The notes under the pieces were generated by a model. It searched no databases and was not told where the DNA came from. It saw nothing but the letters and a program-made list of their open reading frames with translations. Shown one piece after another: positions 41,371 through 49,437 of a stretch of 64,000 nucleotides of DNA. The translations under genes and the position numbers were made by a program. Within the stretch, counting starts at the first letter, position 1. The number at the start of each line of letters is the position of its first letter. The DNA is from Stenotrophomonas maltophilia (lineage in GTDB: Bacteria; Pseudomonadota; Gammaproteobacteria; Xanthomonadales; Xanthomonadaceae), in contig NZ_CP015612.1 of the NCBI RefSeq assembly GCF_002138415.1, positions 2,210,001 through 2,274,000 of the forward strand. Direction: 5' to 3'.

Positions 41371-43566
41371 TCAATCTGAAGAACCTGCAGTGCTTCCACT
41401 TCCGCCAGCGGGCAACAGCGAAGGGCGCTGGTCGAACCATTCGCGCGCCTTGGCCAGATGCCACTGGCGCTTTTCGCCATCAAGCTCGATGCCCGCGCCC
41501 AGCAGCCCCCAGCGCAGGTAGAGATCGCCACGCTTGCGCTGCTCCAGAAGATCCAGCCGCGCACGTACCGCCAGGCGATCATTCTCGGCCCGCAGGCCGT
41601 CGATCAGCAGATGACCCGGGCGCCAGCGCAACGTGGCCTGTGCATCGACTTGGCCGGAGTCGAGCAGCGACAGCGTCCAGCGCGGGTAGTCGGTGCGCTT
41701 GGCGAACACGGCCAGCAGGGGGCGTGCATCGCTCAGGGTCAGATCGGTGGTAGCGTCCACCTGGAACGGGGACTGCGCGTCGATGCGGCCCCGCTTGAAC
41801 ACAGCACGGCCTTTCCACGCGTTGCTGGAGTCGGTACCGGCCACCTGCACATTGCGCAGTTCCACGGTGGTGCCGGACAGATCGAAGTGGCGCTGGTTGA
41901 AGTCCCCGCGGCGAAGCGTCGCGTTCACGTCGACATCGCCGCCCATGTCCAGGCCTGCAACCTTCGCGCTGGCGTTGCGCCCCTGCAGGCGCGCGGTGCC
42001 GTGGCCGATGCGGCCATCGGTGTCGAGCGTGGCGTCGCCGCTGAGGCTGCCGGTGCCACGCAGCAGGCGCACCTGTCGAGAGCCAAGGTAGCGGTTGTAG
42101 GCGGCCAGGTCCGGGATGGTCGCTTGGCTGAAGCGCAAGCGCGCACGAACACCCTTGCGCAGTTCCTGCAGGCGTCCATCGCCGGTGAGGTCCACGGCCA
42201 GGTCACGCCCGTCGAACAGCCGCACATCCTTCGCATCGCTTGGGCGCGCGGTGAAGCGGGGCAGGCGGATCGCCAGCTGAGCCTGAGTGGGGGCGCCGGC
42301 CTTCAGCTCGCCATGCGCACTGGCCGTGCCGGCCAGGCGCACGCCAGCGACCTCGGCCACGGCGGCAGCCGAAGGAATGTCCACGGTGCTGCCTTCGATC
42401 AGTTCGCCATTGCGCAGGCGCAGATCGGCCTTCAGGGTGCCGCCGCCATCCAGCTGCAGCCACGGCTTGCGCACGAACAGGGCAGGGATCCAGTTGAGCG
42501 AGGTGAAGGCCCATTCGCCACGCACGGTGCCGGAGCTGCGTTCCAGCAACTGGGCAGGGTGCTGGAATGGGATCTCGCGCCCGGTGATGTGCAGGTCGGC
42601 ATCGATGCCGGCGGCCGAATCCGGGCGTGGCGGCAGGCGGGCCTGCAGGCGCAGGTCGTTGGCCACATTGAGCTGCAGGGCCAGCACACCGCGATTGGGC
42701 GCGCCATCGCCGAGGAAGAGCGGTACCTGCCAGAGTGCGTGGTCACCGGGTTGCAGCTGGCCGTCGATCATGTGAACTGCCAGTTGCAGGCGTCCGGGCA
42801 CCGGCGCGCTGGAGATGCGCGGCGTCTGCGCGTCCGTATCCATGCGCAGGCCCTGGCTGCGCGCGTCCACCTCAAGTTGCGCATGCAGCAGCTTCAACTT
42901 GGCCAGGCCGGGCGCCTGGTCGCGATAGTGCCGCGGATAGCTGAAGCGCGCGGTCAGGTCCATGTCGCCCAGCAGCTGCACGCCGTCATAGCTGGTGTCT
43001 GCCTTGCTGAACGAGACCTCGGAATCGAACAGTTCGGACGGGCCGCCGCGCAGCTGCTTGAGGAACCCGACCGTGCCGCGGCCCTTGCCGATGATCAGCA
43101 GCTTGCCGAGCCGGGCACTGCGAATGCTGTCGCTGTGGATGGCGTCGAAACGCAGGGTCCAGCCCTGGTCGCTACGCGGCGGTGACGGAATGGCGTCCTC
43201 GACGCGATTGATTTCGGCCGACACACCTGTGGCCTGCAATCGGGGAACCCGCACTTCGCGGCTAAACAGGGGCAGGACCGCCAGGCGGGCGCTGGCACGC
43301 TCGGCATGCAGTACGTAGACGGTATGGTTGACGTGGCCGCGCATATGCACGTTCCAGGCAATGACGTGGCCAGGCAGCAGCGTGATGGCCGGGCCGGTCG
43401 TCATCACGAACTTGTGCGGCTTGCGGTTGGTGACCTGGTCGAACAGCGGGGTGTTGAGGAAGATGTTGCCGGCCAGCAGGTAGAGAACGTACACGCCCAG
43501 CAGGATGTAGCCAGCGACGCGCCATCGGCGGAGCCGGTGCGGGATGCGCGCGGAAGTAGGGGGCAT
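41371..43566 (-). CDS. AsmA/DUF748-like large envelope protein
   Basis: A 731-residue protein with one N-terminal membrane anchor (VAGYILLGVYVLYLLAGNIFL) and a long periplasmic beta-rich body. Repeats of the type LRLQARLPPRPDSAAGIDADLHITG and AELRNVQVAGTDSSNAWKGRAVFKRGRIDAQ suggest the AsmA/TamB beta-groove fold, which shuttles phospholipids between membranes. The start is the ATG at 43566; ten more codons upstream would need a TTG. C-terminus runs KREWFDQRPS-type polar tail. Family assignment is on pattern, so AsmA-like rather than a named member. Confidence 0.8.
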   Translation of the reverse strand: MPPTSARIPHRLRRWRVAGYILLGVYVLYLLAGNIFLNTPLFDQVTNRKPHKFVMTTGPAITLLPGHVIAWNVHMRGHVNHTVYVLHAERASARLAVLPLFSREVRVPRLQATGVSAEINRVEDAIPSPPRSDQGWTLRFDAIHSDSIRSARLGKLLIIGKGRGTVGFLKQLRGGPSELFDSEVSFSKADTSYDGVQLLGDMDLTARFSYPRHYRDQAPGLAKLKLLHAQLEVDARSQGLRMDTDAQTPRISSAPVPGRLQLAVHMIDGQLQPGDHALWQVPLFLGDGAPNRGVLALQLNVANDLRLQARLPPRPDSAAGIDADLHITGREIPFQHPAQLLERSSGTVRGEWAFTSLNWIPALFVRKPWLQLDGGGTLKADLRLRNGELIEGSTVDIPSAAAVAEVAGVRLAGTASAHGELKAGAPTQAQLAIRLPRFTARPSDAKDVRLFDGRDLAVDLTGDGRLQELRKGVRARLRFSQATIPDLAAYNRYLGSRQVRLLRGTGSLSGDATLDTDGRIGHGTARLQGRNASAKVAGLDMGGDVDVNATLRRGDFNQRHFDLSGTTVELRNVQVAGTDSSNAWKGRAVFKRGRIDAQSPFQVDATTDLTLSDARPLLAVFAKRTDYPRWTLSLLDSGQVDAQATLRWRPGHLLIDGLRAENDRLAVRARLDLLEQRKRGDLYLRWGLLGAGIELDGEKRQWHLAKAREWFDQRPSLLPAGGSGSTAGSSD

Positions 43567-43699
43567 GTACTGCTCTAAGGGCCGGAATTCACTCAACTAT
43601 TGCCGAACCGATGGCGGTGGCGCGTGAAGCGGGTGCGGGGCACTTGCTGGATTCTGCTAGTGTCCGCCTTGCCCGCTACGCCGATCCGCGAGGAATCGC

Positions 43700-44179
43700 A
43701 TGGAAATTCGAGCTGCCACCGCCGGTGACTTCGACGCCATGTGGGCGATCTTCAAGGCGGCCATTGCGATGGAGGATTCGCTTCCATTCGCCGGCACCTT
43801 CGAGGCCGGAGCCTTTCGGGACCATTGGTTCGGAGTGCAGGCGGCCTTTGTGGCCGTTCTGGAAGGGCGCGTGGTCGGAATGTACAAGATGGGCGCCAAC
43901 TACCCGGACCTGGGGGCGCATGTGGCCAGCGCTACCTATGTGGTCGATCCGCTGACGCAAGGGCGTGGCATCGGGCGGGCGCTTGTGGCGCACAGCCTGG
44001 ATCGCGCCAGATCGGACGGGTTCCTGGCCATGCAGTTCAATTACGTGGTCAGCACCAATGCGCCAGCGGTTGAGCTGTACGGGAAGCTGGGGTTTGCGGT
44101 GGTCGGGACGCTACCGGAGGCGTTCCGGCATCGGGAGCTGGGCCTGATTGACGTCTATGTGATGCACAGGTTTCTGTAG
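43700..44179 (+). CDS. GNAT family N-acetyltransferase
   Basis: A 159-residue acetyltransferase. MEIRAATAGDFDAMWAIFKA opens the fold, and VVDPLTQGRGIGRALVAHSLDRARSDG is the acetyl-CoA pyrophosphate loop (motif A, Q/RxxGxG/A). The C-terminal part has NAPAVELYGKLGFAVVGTLPEAFRH, typical of phosphinothricin/amino-acid acetyltransferase relatives. Substrate not predictable. Single gene between the divergent AsmA-like gene and a convergent AraC regulator. Confidence 0.92.
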   Translation: MEIRAATAGDFDAMWAIFKAAIAMEDSLPFAGTFEAGAFRDHWFGVQAAFVAVLEGRVVGMYKMGANYPDLGAHVASATYVVDPLTQGRGIGRALVAHSLDRARSDGFLAMQFNYVVSTNAPAVELYGKLGFAVVGTLPEAFRHRELGLIDVYVMHRFL

Positions 44180-44199
44180 GTCGACGTGGGGCAGGGGGT

Positions 44200-45048
44200 T
44201 CACGGTGAGCGGCCGGCACTGGTTCCGCGCACGAAGGCGGCGGCCAGCCGCAGTGCATCGTTGCTGCCACGATCACTGCGCAGCGCGTTGGCCAGTCGGC
44301 CGGGTGTGACGCCGGTCCAGCGCACCAGATCATGCGTGGCATGGGCCTGGTCGCTGTAACCGTGGCGCGCCGCAGCGGAGGCGATGCTGGTGGCTTCTCC
44401 ATCCAGCGTGTGCAACAGAGCCTGCAGCCTGCAAACCCGGGCATATTCTTTCGGGGTCATGCCCACGGCCGCCAGAAAACGCGACTGCAAGCCACGCAGG
44501 GACATGCCAAGCCGCCGTGCCAGTTCGGCGATGCGCAGAGTGCCTTCCGCTGCATCCAGTTCCGCAACGGCCAGTTCGATGCGCTCGTCCAGGGCGAAGC
44601 TGGCACAACGATCCCGCAGCACCTGCCAGAGGGGCTCGGGCGTTCCGCTGGCGGCGCTTGCCCGCGCGGCGGCGCTGAAGGTCTCGGCAAAGATGGCATC
44701 CAGCGTGTACAGGTCCGGCGCCTGGTCACGAAGCCCGGGCAGGCGGACGCCGGCAATCAAGGCGCTCGCGGCCGGCTGCAGGCGCACGCCGATGCACGAA
44801 ACCGGGCCGACAGCCTGCAGACGAATCGGGCCGCATTGCTGTGCAGCGAAGCAGAACGGCAGATCGGAGCGGATCCGGCCATCTGCCCCATGAAGATGCA
44901 GCGGCACGCCCAGTTCCGCCAGCAACTCGCAGCGGCCATCGGGATAGATGACCTGCACGTCATGGCCGGGGGCTTCGTCCCGCAGCCACCATAGGCACTG
45001 GACATGACGGCGCAGGTCGTCGGGGGCAGGGTGCTCGCGGTAGTCCAT
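44200..45048 (-). CDS. AraC family transcriptional regulator
   Basis: A 282-residue regulator from the ATG at 45048 (MDYREHPAPDDL). The N-terminal ~160 residues are a DUF6597-type sensor domain (HVQCLWWLRDEAPGHDVQVIYPDGRCELL). The C-terminal AraC domain has two helix-turn-helix units (RIAELARRLGMSLRGLQSRFLAAVGMTPKEYARVCRLQALL, then GYSDQAHATHDLVRWTGVTPGRLA). It is divergent from the exported DUF6265 protein with 90 nt between starts and may control it. Confidence 0.9.
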   Translation of the reverse strand: MDYREHPAPDDLRRHVQCLWWLRDEAPGHDVQVIYPDGRCELLAELGVPLHLHGADGRIRSDLPFCFAAQQCGPIRLQAVGPVSCIGVRLQPAASALIAGVRLPGLRDQAPDLYTLDAIFAETFSAAARASAASGTPEPLWQVLRDRCASFALDERIELAVAELDAAEGTLRIAELARRLGMSLRGLQSRFLAAVGMTPKEYARVCRLQALLHTLDGEATSIASAAARHGYSDQAHATHDLVRWTGVTPGRLANALRSDRGSNDALRLAAAFVRGTSAGRSP

Positions 45049-45138
45049 GCGGCATCGGACGCCATCCTGCGCATTTTTACAAGCGCCCTTGGCAGCCCTG
45101 CCGCTAGCCTGCAGCCAATCCATCCAGGAGGTCTGTAC

Positions 45139-45600
45139 ATGTTGAAGTCGAAGGTGGCAGTGCTGGGCGCAGGCCTGGCGTTGGGAAGCGGCGCGGCCAT
45201 GGCTGCACCGGCCGAGTTTGACTGGCTGGCCGGGCATTGGTGTGGCGGTACCGAGGAGCGCAGGCTTGATGAGGTCTGGCTGCCCGAGGCCGGCGGCGCC
45301 TTGCTTGGCATGTCGCGCACGCTGAGCCGCGGCGATATGGAGTCATTCGAGTACATGCGCCTGGTGCCTGCAGGCAAAGCGGCTGGCCTGCATGTGCAGC
45401 CGAACGGCGTGGCGCCGACGACATTCGTCATTGCCGACCATGGCGCAAACTGGGTGGTGTTCGTGAACCCGCAGCATGACTTCCCGAATCGCATCGAGTA
45501 CCGGCGTGATGGCGCTGCGCTGAAGGCGAGCATTTCCGGTCCGGGAGATGATGGGAAGATCCTGCGGATTCCGTTTGACTATCAACGCTGCGGGGATTGA
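45139..45600 (+). CDS. exported DUF6265 family protein
   Basis: A 153-residue protein with a signal peptide (VLGAGLALGSGAAMAAPA) and AGGAGG 8 nt before the ATG at 45139. The mature part keeps the family stretch FDWLAGHWCGGTEERRLDEVWLPEAGGALLGMSRTL and ends NRIEYRRDGAALKASISGP. This is the DUF6265/PF19780 pattern, a small calycin-like barrel of unknown ligand. It is the last ordinary core-like gene before the dif site 77 nt further on. Confidence 0.82.
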   Translation: MLKSKVAVLGAGLALGSGAAMAAPAEFDWLAGHWCGGTEERRLDEVWLPEAGGALLGMSRTLSRGDMESFEYMRLVPAGKAAGLHVQPNGVAPTTFVIADHGANWVVFVNPQHDFPNRIEYRRDGAALKASISGPGDDGKILRIPFDYQRCGD

Positions 45601-45676
45601 GTGGGAACGCTGGCCAAGAGTGAGGTCAGGGATCTGAGGACCGGGAAGGCTCTGGCTTCTTGGGTAGCGATCTTGT

Positions 45677-45704
45677 CGGTAACATAATATACATTATGCG
45701 AAAT
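45677..45704 (-). other. dif: probable chromosome dimer resolution site dif (XerCD)
   Basis: Read on the minus strand: XerC-type arm ATTTCGCATAA, centre TGTATA, XerD-type arm TTATGTTACCG. The middle 17 bases (CGCATAA through TTATGTTA without the outer ends) equal the gammaproteobacterial dif core; only the outer bases of the XerD arm (ACCG against AAAT) differ. KOPS octamers (GGGNAGGG) found by eye point at it from both sides. Plus strand at 4302, 6588, 13808, 20642, 21168, 22456, 27025, 32151, 33040, 35578, 36937, 38038, 39573, 40675, 42480, 42552, 44189 and 45024; minus strand at 49098, 50528, 50666, 51640, 53295 and 58627, with none seen the wrong way. It would mark the replication terminus. 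Confidence 0.85.
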
Positions 45705-46147
45705 GCTGTATCGGTCTCTTGCTGCCTTCGCTGGCCCCACATGGCAATGGCTGAGGCTCTGGCTTGGCTCTTGCCTCCCTGTTGGAACGCCCGACAAGGA
45801 TGAGCTTGGCTGGGCACATGTTCACCCCTGAGGGTCACCAGTTGGAGCCTTGTGACATGACCTGGTGGTCCCTGACCTGCAACTTCGCGCGGGAATGGCG
45901 GCTGATGATGGCTGAGGCGGTTCCCCGGGGCCTCAGCTGCACGAAAAGCTTTGACCACGGCGAAATCCAGCGTCATCTACCTAGCCGAAGCCCTCAGAAT
46001 TCGACATGAACGGCGGTTTGGCGTTCGTGATCCCGGCCCCGGCGCCGAAACGTCCAATGTGGTCTACATGAGCCGTGGGCTTAGGCCCAGTCAGCGCGGA
46101 TGAAGCGCTTCCGTAGGGCCCCTGCACTCTGCCCCTGCAGCCACTGT
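45705..46147. other. gene-free stretch right of dif
   Basis: About 440 nt (550 nt counting the left flank) without a convincing gene. Short open frames on both strands have no start signals and no coherent fold. Lower G+C than the left side and no repeat recognised. No second dif-like core was found within the window, so there is no sign of a complete Xer-integrated phage here. Confidence 0.5.
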
Positions 46148-46747
46148 CTATTCCAAATGAAATCCGTCCGGCACTGGTGGCAGGGCTAGTTGACCATTGA
46201 AGTTGCGTACACCTTCTTCCCCGCAAGTGGCCGCTGTGGTGGTCCTGAAGATGGTGCTCGGACTCGAAGTGTGCTCGTACTCAACGATGATGACAATTCG
46301 AACTAGATGAGAGCCCCTTAGCACCTTCCAATAGTCGTCGCTAGAGAGCTTCCTATCGCTGTTGTTGACTACACATTGACTTTGCCCAGGAGCGAGAACT
46401 GTGAGCGTGCCATCACCGATTCGCTTCTGTATGCGAGCCCTAGCAATTCCACTGTGCTGCTTAGCCTGGTCCGCCGGCAGAATCTCCCAATATGATTCCA
46501 CCCTTAGACGAACTGCGGGCGAAGTGCCCTCAACGGTAATCCATTGAGCGAACGGTACTGGCCGATCCGAAACGATAGCTCCGGTCAAAGTGCACGGTCC
46601 CTTCATGACGACCCATGGGCGAATCTGTGCGAGGGAAATGCGTTGCTGTAGTTGATGAGCATCGCGCGAGAGCTTGAGTGCGCTTCGTGCAATCAAGAGC
46701 GAGCCCAAAGTTCCCAGTAAAGCGACTCCATCGATCCAGTCGGCCAT
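46148..46747 (-). CDS. hypothetical protein with one N-terminal membrane segment
   Basis: A 199-residue protein. GGGAGAA lies 3-9 nt before the ATG at 46747. A single hydrophobic helix (VALLGTLGSLLIARSALKL) is followed by a helix (RDAHQLQQRISLAQIRPW) and a beta-rich cytosolic or periplasmic domain (RLRVESYWEIL, LTVLAPGQSQCVVNN, LVRIVIIVEYEHTSSPSTIFRTTT). No family recognised. G+C is clearly below the local average and codon use is relaxed, which together with the dif-side position suggests horizontal gain. Confidence 0.65.
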   Translation of the reverse strand: MADWIDGVALLGTLGSLLIARSALKLSRDAHQLQQRISLAQIRPWVVMKGPCTLTGAIVSDRPVPFAQWITVEGTSPAVRLRVESYWEILPADQAKQHSGIARARIQKRIGDGTLTVLAPGQSQCVVNNSDRKLSSDDYWKVLRGSHLVRIVIIVEYEHTSSPSTIFRTTTAATCGEEGVRNFNGQLALPPVPDGFHLE

Positions 46748-46846
46748 TGTTCTTCTCCCGAGATTGGCTGATACCTAAGAACTACCAATTCCGGCAGCGC
46801 AGCCATTCGCGGCCGGTGAGAAAAGATCGATCGAGCATACTAATCA

Positions 46847-47704
46847 CTAATCATCAAATCGTATTCTGAAGCCATTTTTCCGCACCAATGCTAATCGCAG
46901 GTCATCCCAGTTCAGCAGGAGAGGGACTGCTTCTACTAGCGATTGATCATGGTAGTGGCACGACTCCAGGCCGATGCCTGTCGTCGATGCATGATTCCTG
47001 GCCTGTTGTGCCTCTCCGTATTCGGCGATAGCCGCCTCAATGACTAGGCGACTAGATTCAACATGGGCATTGACCAGTAAGCGCAGCGCGAGGTGAATCC
47101 CATTCACCTGCTGCATGTACTCGCGCAGGATCCTCCTGAGGTAGATTCTGTCAGGAGTCTCGTCGAGGATAGACTTCTTGAACTTCCCTCGGTCAGCCGC
47201 GATCTTTTCCTTCGCTGCATACAGTCCATGTTCGCCTCTCCCACCCTCTTGCCCATCCACAGGAAGGGCGCGATGTTGGGAACGATCACGCAGTTGGCAG
47301 GTTAGTCGATAGGCAAGGCTGTTGTCATAGGCCAGAGAGGCCAGATTCTTGGCGTGACGGGCAAATTCACCTTCCTCACCGAATGACTTGAAGTCACGTG
47401 CCACTTGATCCACGTATGTCTTGCCACTGGTGAACAGATTTATTATGTGTCGATTGGCTTCCATTAGAAGCGCGTCGCCACTCTCATAGCTCCAGTCCCT
47501 GCGCAGCTCACTTCGCAGGTGGGATACGGCACAGAACTCCTCGAATGCTAGAAAGTTGCCCATAAGTAGCTCGTAGCGCCGCTCAAAGGATCCTGCGTCA
47601 ATGAGGCAATGCCGCGCGTTTGCCAAGGCAACGTGGCGATCTTGGCTGATCTCTAGGATCGTCTGGGGCCCAATATGCGCGCCCCGTAGCTGATAGATAT
47701 CCAT
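46847..47704 (-). CDS. hypothetical soluble helical protein, low G+C
   Basis: A 285-residue protein from the ATG at 47704, preceded by AAGGGG. It looks all-helical: ILEISQDRHVALANARHCLIDAGSF, EEFCAVSHLRSELRRDWSYE, LMEANRHIINLFTSGKTYVDQVARDFKSFG, LLVNAHVESSRLVIEAAIAEYG. The repeated H/R/E pairs do not match a known nuclease or toxin motif. Codon use and G+C (near 52-55%) are unlike the rest of the window, so it is probably imported. It and the gene at 46148 may be one two-gene unit, 99 nt apart. Confidence 0.68.
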   Translation of the reverse strand: MDIYQLRGAHIGPQTILEISQDRHVALANARHCLIDAGSFERRYELLMGNFLAFEEFCAVSHLRSELRRDWSYESGDALLMEANRHIINLFTSGKTYVDQVARDFKSFGEEGEFARHAKNLASLAYDNSLAYRLTCQLRDRSQHRALPVDGQEGGRGEHGLYAAKEKIAADRGKFKKSILDETPDRIYLRRILREYMQQVNGIHLALRLLVNAHVESSRLVIEAAIAEYGEAQQARNHASTTGIGLESCHYHDQSLVEAVPLLLNWDDLRLALVRKNGFRIRFDD

Positions 47705-47871
47705 GTATCCCCTTCCATCAAGACAGCCCCAACACATTGTGACATGCAGCGTTCTGCCTAGCAGATTGCAATCCAATTAACGTGACGCGTCACGCCCAAT
47801 CGCCCCACCCCATTGGCGCCCCACCCCACGCCCACTATAGTGCCAACCCCCACAAGGACGAGGCGGCACAC

Positions 47872-48627
47872 ATGCCCTATATCGGAATCGGACTCCACGT
47901 ACTGGCAGCCATCTACTTCGCGGTGCACGCCATCCGCTCGGGCCAGAGCCTCTACTGGCTCATCCTGCTCTTCTCGTTCCCGCTGCTGGGCAGCGTCGTC
48001 TACTTCCTTGCGATCTACTTCCCGGAAGCCCGCAACTCGCGCGGCGCGCGGCAGGCAATCCGCTCCGCAAAGCAGCTCATGGACCCTGGCCAGGACCTGC
48101 GTAACGCTCGCGCTGATCTGTCGCGAACGCCCACCGTGCAGAACCGGGTTCGTCTCGGCATGACGCTGCTGGATGCCGGCCAGGCGGAGGAAGCCAGAAC
48201 CCTGCTTGAGCAGGCCGCAAGCTCGCCACTGGGCGACGACCCCTACATCCTGACCGGCCTGGCGCGTGCTCGCCTCGAGTCCGGGCACGCCGCGCTTGCA
48301 GTTGAGACGCTGGACGGCCTGTTCGCCCGCCATCCGGATGTGCGTCGCAAGCCGGAACAGACCCTGCTCCATGCGCAGGCGCTGGCTGCTGCGCAGGCAC
48401 CTGGCACCCGCGCCGCGTTCGAGCGCGCCGTGGAAAGTGGAAATGATGCGGCCGCCCGCTGCCTGTTCGCCGAGTGGCTGATGGCACAACCGCAGCCCGC
48501 CGACCGTGAGCAGGCCCGCAGCCTGTTCGCCAGCATCATCGACGATGCCCAACACTGGTCGCGCCACGCACGCAGCCACAATGCCGCCTGGCTGGAGCGG
48601 ACCAAAGCCGCGTTGAAGGGCTACTGA
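47872..48627 (+). CDS. PLDc_N-type membrane-anchored tetratricopeptide-like protein
   Basis: A 251-residue protein. Two N-terminal hydrophobic helices (IGIGLHVLAAIYFAVHAIRSG and LYWLILLFSFPLLGSVVYFLAIYF) resemble the PLDc_N anchor. The rest is a helical solenoid: NRVRLGMTLLDAGQAEEARTLLEQA, DDPYILTGLARARLESGHAALAVETLDGLFARHPD, RCLFAEWLMAQPQPADREQARSLFASIIDDA, i.e. about four TPR-like repeats. The ATG at 47872 begins the membrane part; upstream codons are not conserved in character. Scaffold role likely, partner unknown. G+C returns to the genome average here. Confidence 0.78.
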   Translation: MPYIGIGLHVLAAIYFAVHAIRSGQSLYWLILLFSFPLLGSVVYFLAIYFPEARNSRGARQAIRSAKQLMDPGQDLRNARADLSRTPTVQNRVRLGMTLLDAGQAEEARTLLEQAASSPLGDDPYILTGLARARLESGHAALAVETLDGLFARHPDVRRKPEQTLLHAQALAAAQAPGTRAAFERAVESGNDAAARCLFAEWLMAQPQPADREQARSLFASIIDDAQHWSRHARSHNAAWLERTKAALKGY

Positions 48628-48851
48628 CGCCTGACGGCCTTGGCAATCCTGTCGCATTCGCCTCGCTCAGCGCCTCGCCGGGCGGATGCCGACACTCGTC
48701 AGGCTTGTACACCGACAAGGCCGATAGCCTTGCGGTGCAAAGCTCCAGCCTCATTGCGCCGCATGCAACGATTCTGAAAATGTTGAAAGTGGTGTCGGCA
48801 TCGGCCTTACTGCATTGGCATCGCGCACAGCCGGGCGTATTCCTTTCCGTG

Positions 48852-48899
48852 CCACCGAAAACAGGTGGCCGGGATTCGAAACCCCGGTAGTTCGCTGAA
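48852..48899 (-). repeat. structured repeat module, left copy (minus strand)
   Basis: Minus-strand order: TTCAGCGAAC (48890-48899), CCGGGG, TTTCGAA (48875-48881), then a hairpin CCACC (64-68) / GGTGG (52-56) with a 7-nt loop. It is the inverted counterpart of 48997-49049. On its downstream side only a four-codon ORF (ATGCCAATGCAGTAA) follows, so any gene it served has decayed. Confidence 0.7.
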
Positions 48900-48907
48900 G
48901 TAAACGC

Positions 48908-48946
48908 TTGCCAGCCGGCATCACCCTGTGTGGTGCCGGCTGGCAA
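48908..48946. repeat. large central palindrome between the two modules
   Basis: TTGCCAGCCGGCA and TGCCGGCTGGCAA are 13-bp exact arms, extended inward by CACC/GGTG, with a short CTGT loop. It lies between the oppositely oriented repeat copies and could end transcription from either side or act in recombination. Confidence 0.75.
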
Positions 48947-48996
48947 TCCGTCGGCCGGCTATGGCGGGCGGTGCGTGGAGGCCTTGTGCCTGCCGG

Positions 48997-49052
48997 TTCA
49001 GCGAACACCGGGTTTCGAACCACGCATCGTCCGCCACCTTTATCGGTGGCGG
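48997..49052 (+). repeat. structured repeat module, right copy (plus strand)
   Basis: TTCAGCGAAC (48997-49006), CCGGG, TTTCGAA (49013-49019), and then CCGCCACC (49031-49038) / GGTGGCGG (49045-49052) hairpin with a 6-nt loop. Order and spacing match the left copy, with a longer insert before the hairpin. The ORF at 49081 starts 28 nt further on, so the module is probably its 5' leader. Confidence 0.7.
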
Positions 49053-49080
49053 CTTCTGCATGCACGCAAGGAGCCCAGCC

Positions 49081-49437
49081 ATGGCCCAGCCCCACTCCCC
49101 TGCCCCGCACCCGATCCACGACGCGCCGGCCAACAGCCCCGCGTTGGATCCGAACACGCTCATCGCCCTGCTGCACAGCATCGGTTCTGGTGCCGCCTCC
49201 GATGGTCAGCCCTGGCCAGAGCGCCATCAGATGCCCGGCCGGCGCATCGCCCTGGCGGATACCGATTGCTCCCTGGCCGGCCTCCGCGTGGTGCTGGAGA
49301 TACTGCTGGCCGCGCAGCGCGCCCGCGAGAACGGCGAACTGGAACAGTACGTTGGCCCGCGCGTCATGGAGGGCCTGATCATGGCCGGGTTGGGACTCAC
49401 GGCGCACGCCATCGAACGGATGCGTCCGGAGGGCTGA
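49081..49437 (+). CDS. hypothetical small protein behind the repeat module
   Basis: A 118-residue protein. AAGGAG lies 8-13 nt before the ATG at 49081. A proline-rich start (MAQPHSPAPHPIHDAPANSPALDPN) is followed by two helices, LIALLHSIGSGAASDGQ and CSLAGLRVVLEILLAAQRARENGELEQYVGPRVMEGLIMAGLGLTAHAIERM. Families of such short proteins, each with a similar structured leader, occur in several copies in Pseudomonas and Stenotrophomonas genomes. Their role is unknown. The next frame starts directly at its stop. Confidence 0.6.
   Translation: MAQPHSPAPHPIHDAPANSPALDPNTLIALLHSIGSGAASDGQPWPERHQMPGRRIALADTDCSLAGLRVVLEILLAAQRARENGELEQYVGPRVMEGLIMAGLGLTAHAIERMRPEG

Noticed and set aside
45764-46009. 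81-codon plus-strand frame and a 116-codon minus-strand frame over the dif flank
   Set aside because: Neither has a ribosome site or a coherent fold, and they overlap each other; treated as non-coding.
48869-48882. T-arm-like CCGGGATTCGAAACCCCGG, as if from a tRNA
   Set aside because: No acceptor, D-arm or anticodon stem can be built around it. It is part of the repeat module that recurs at 49013.
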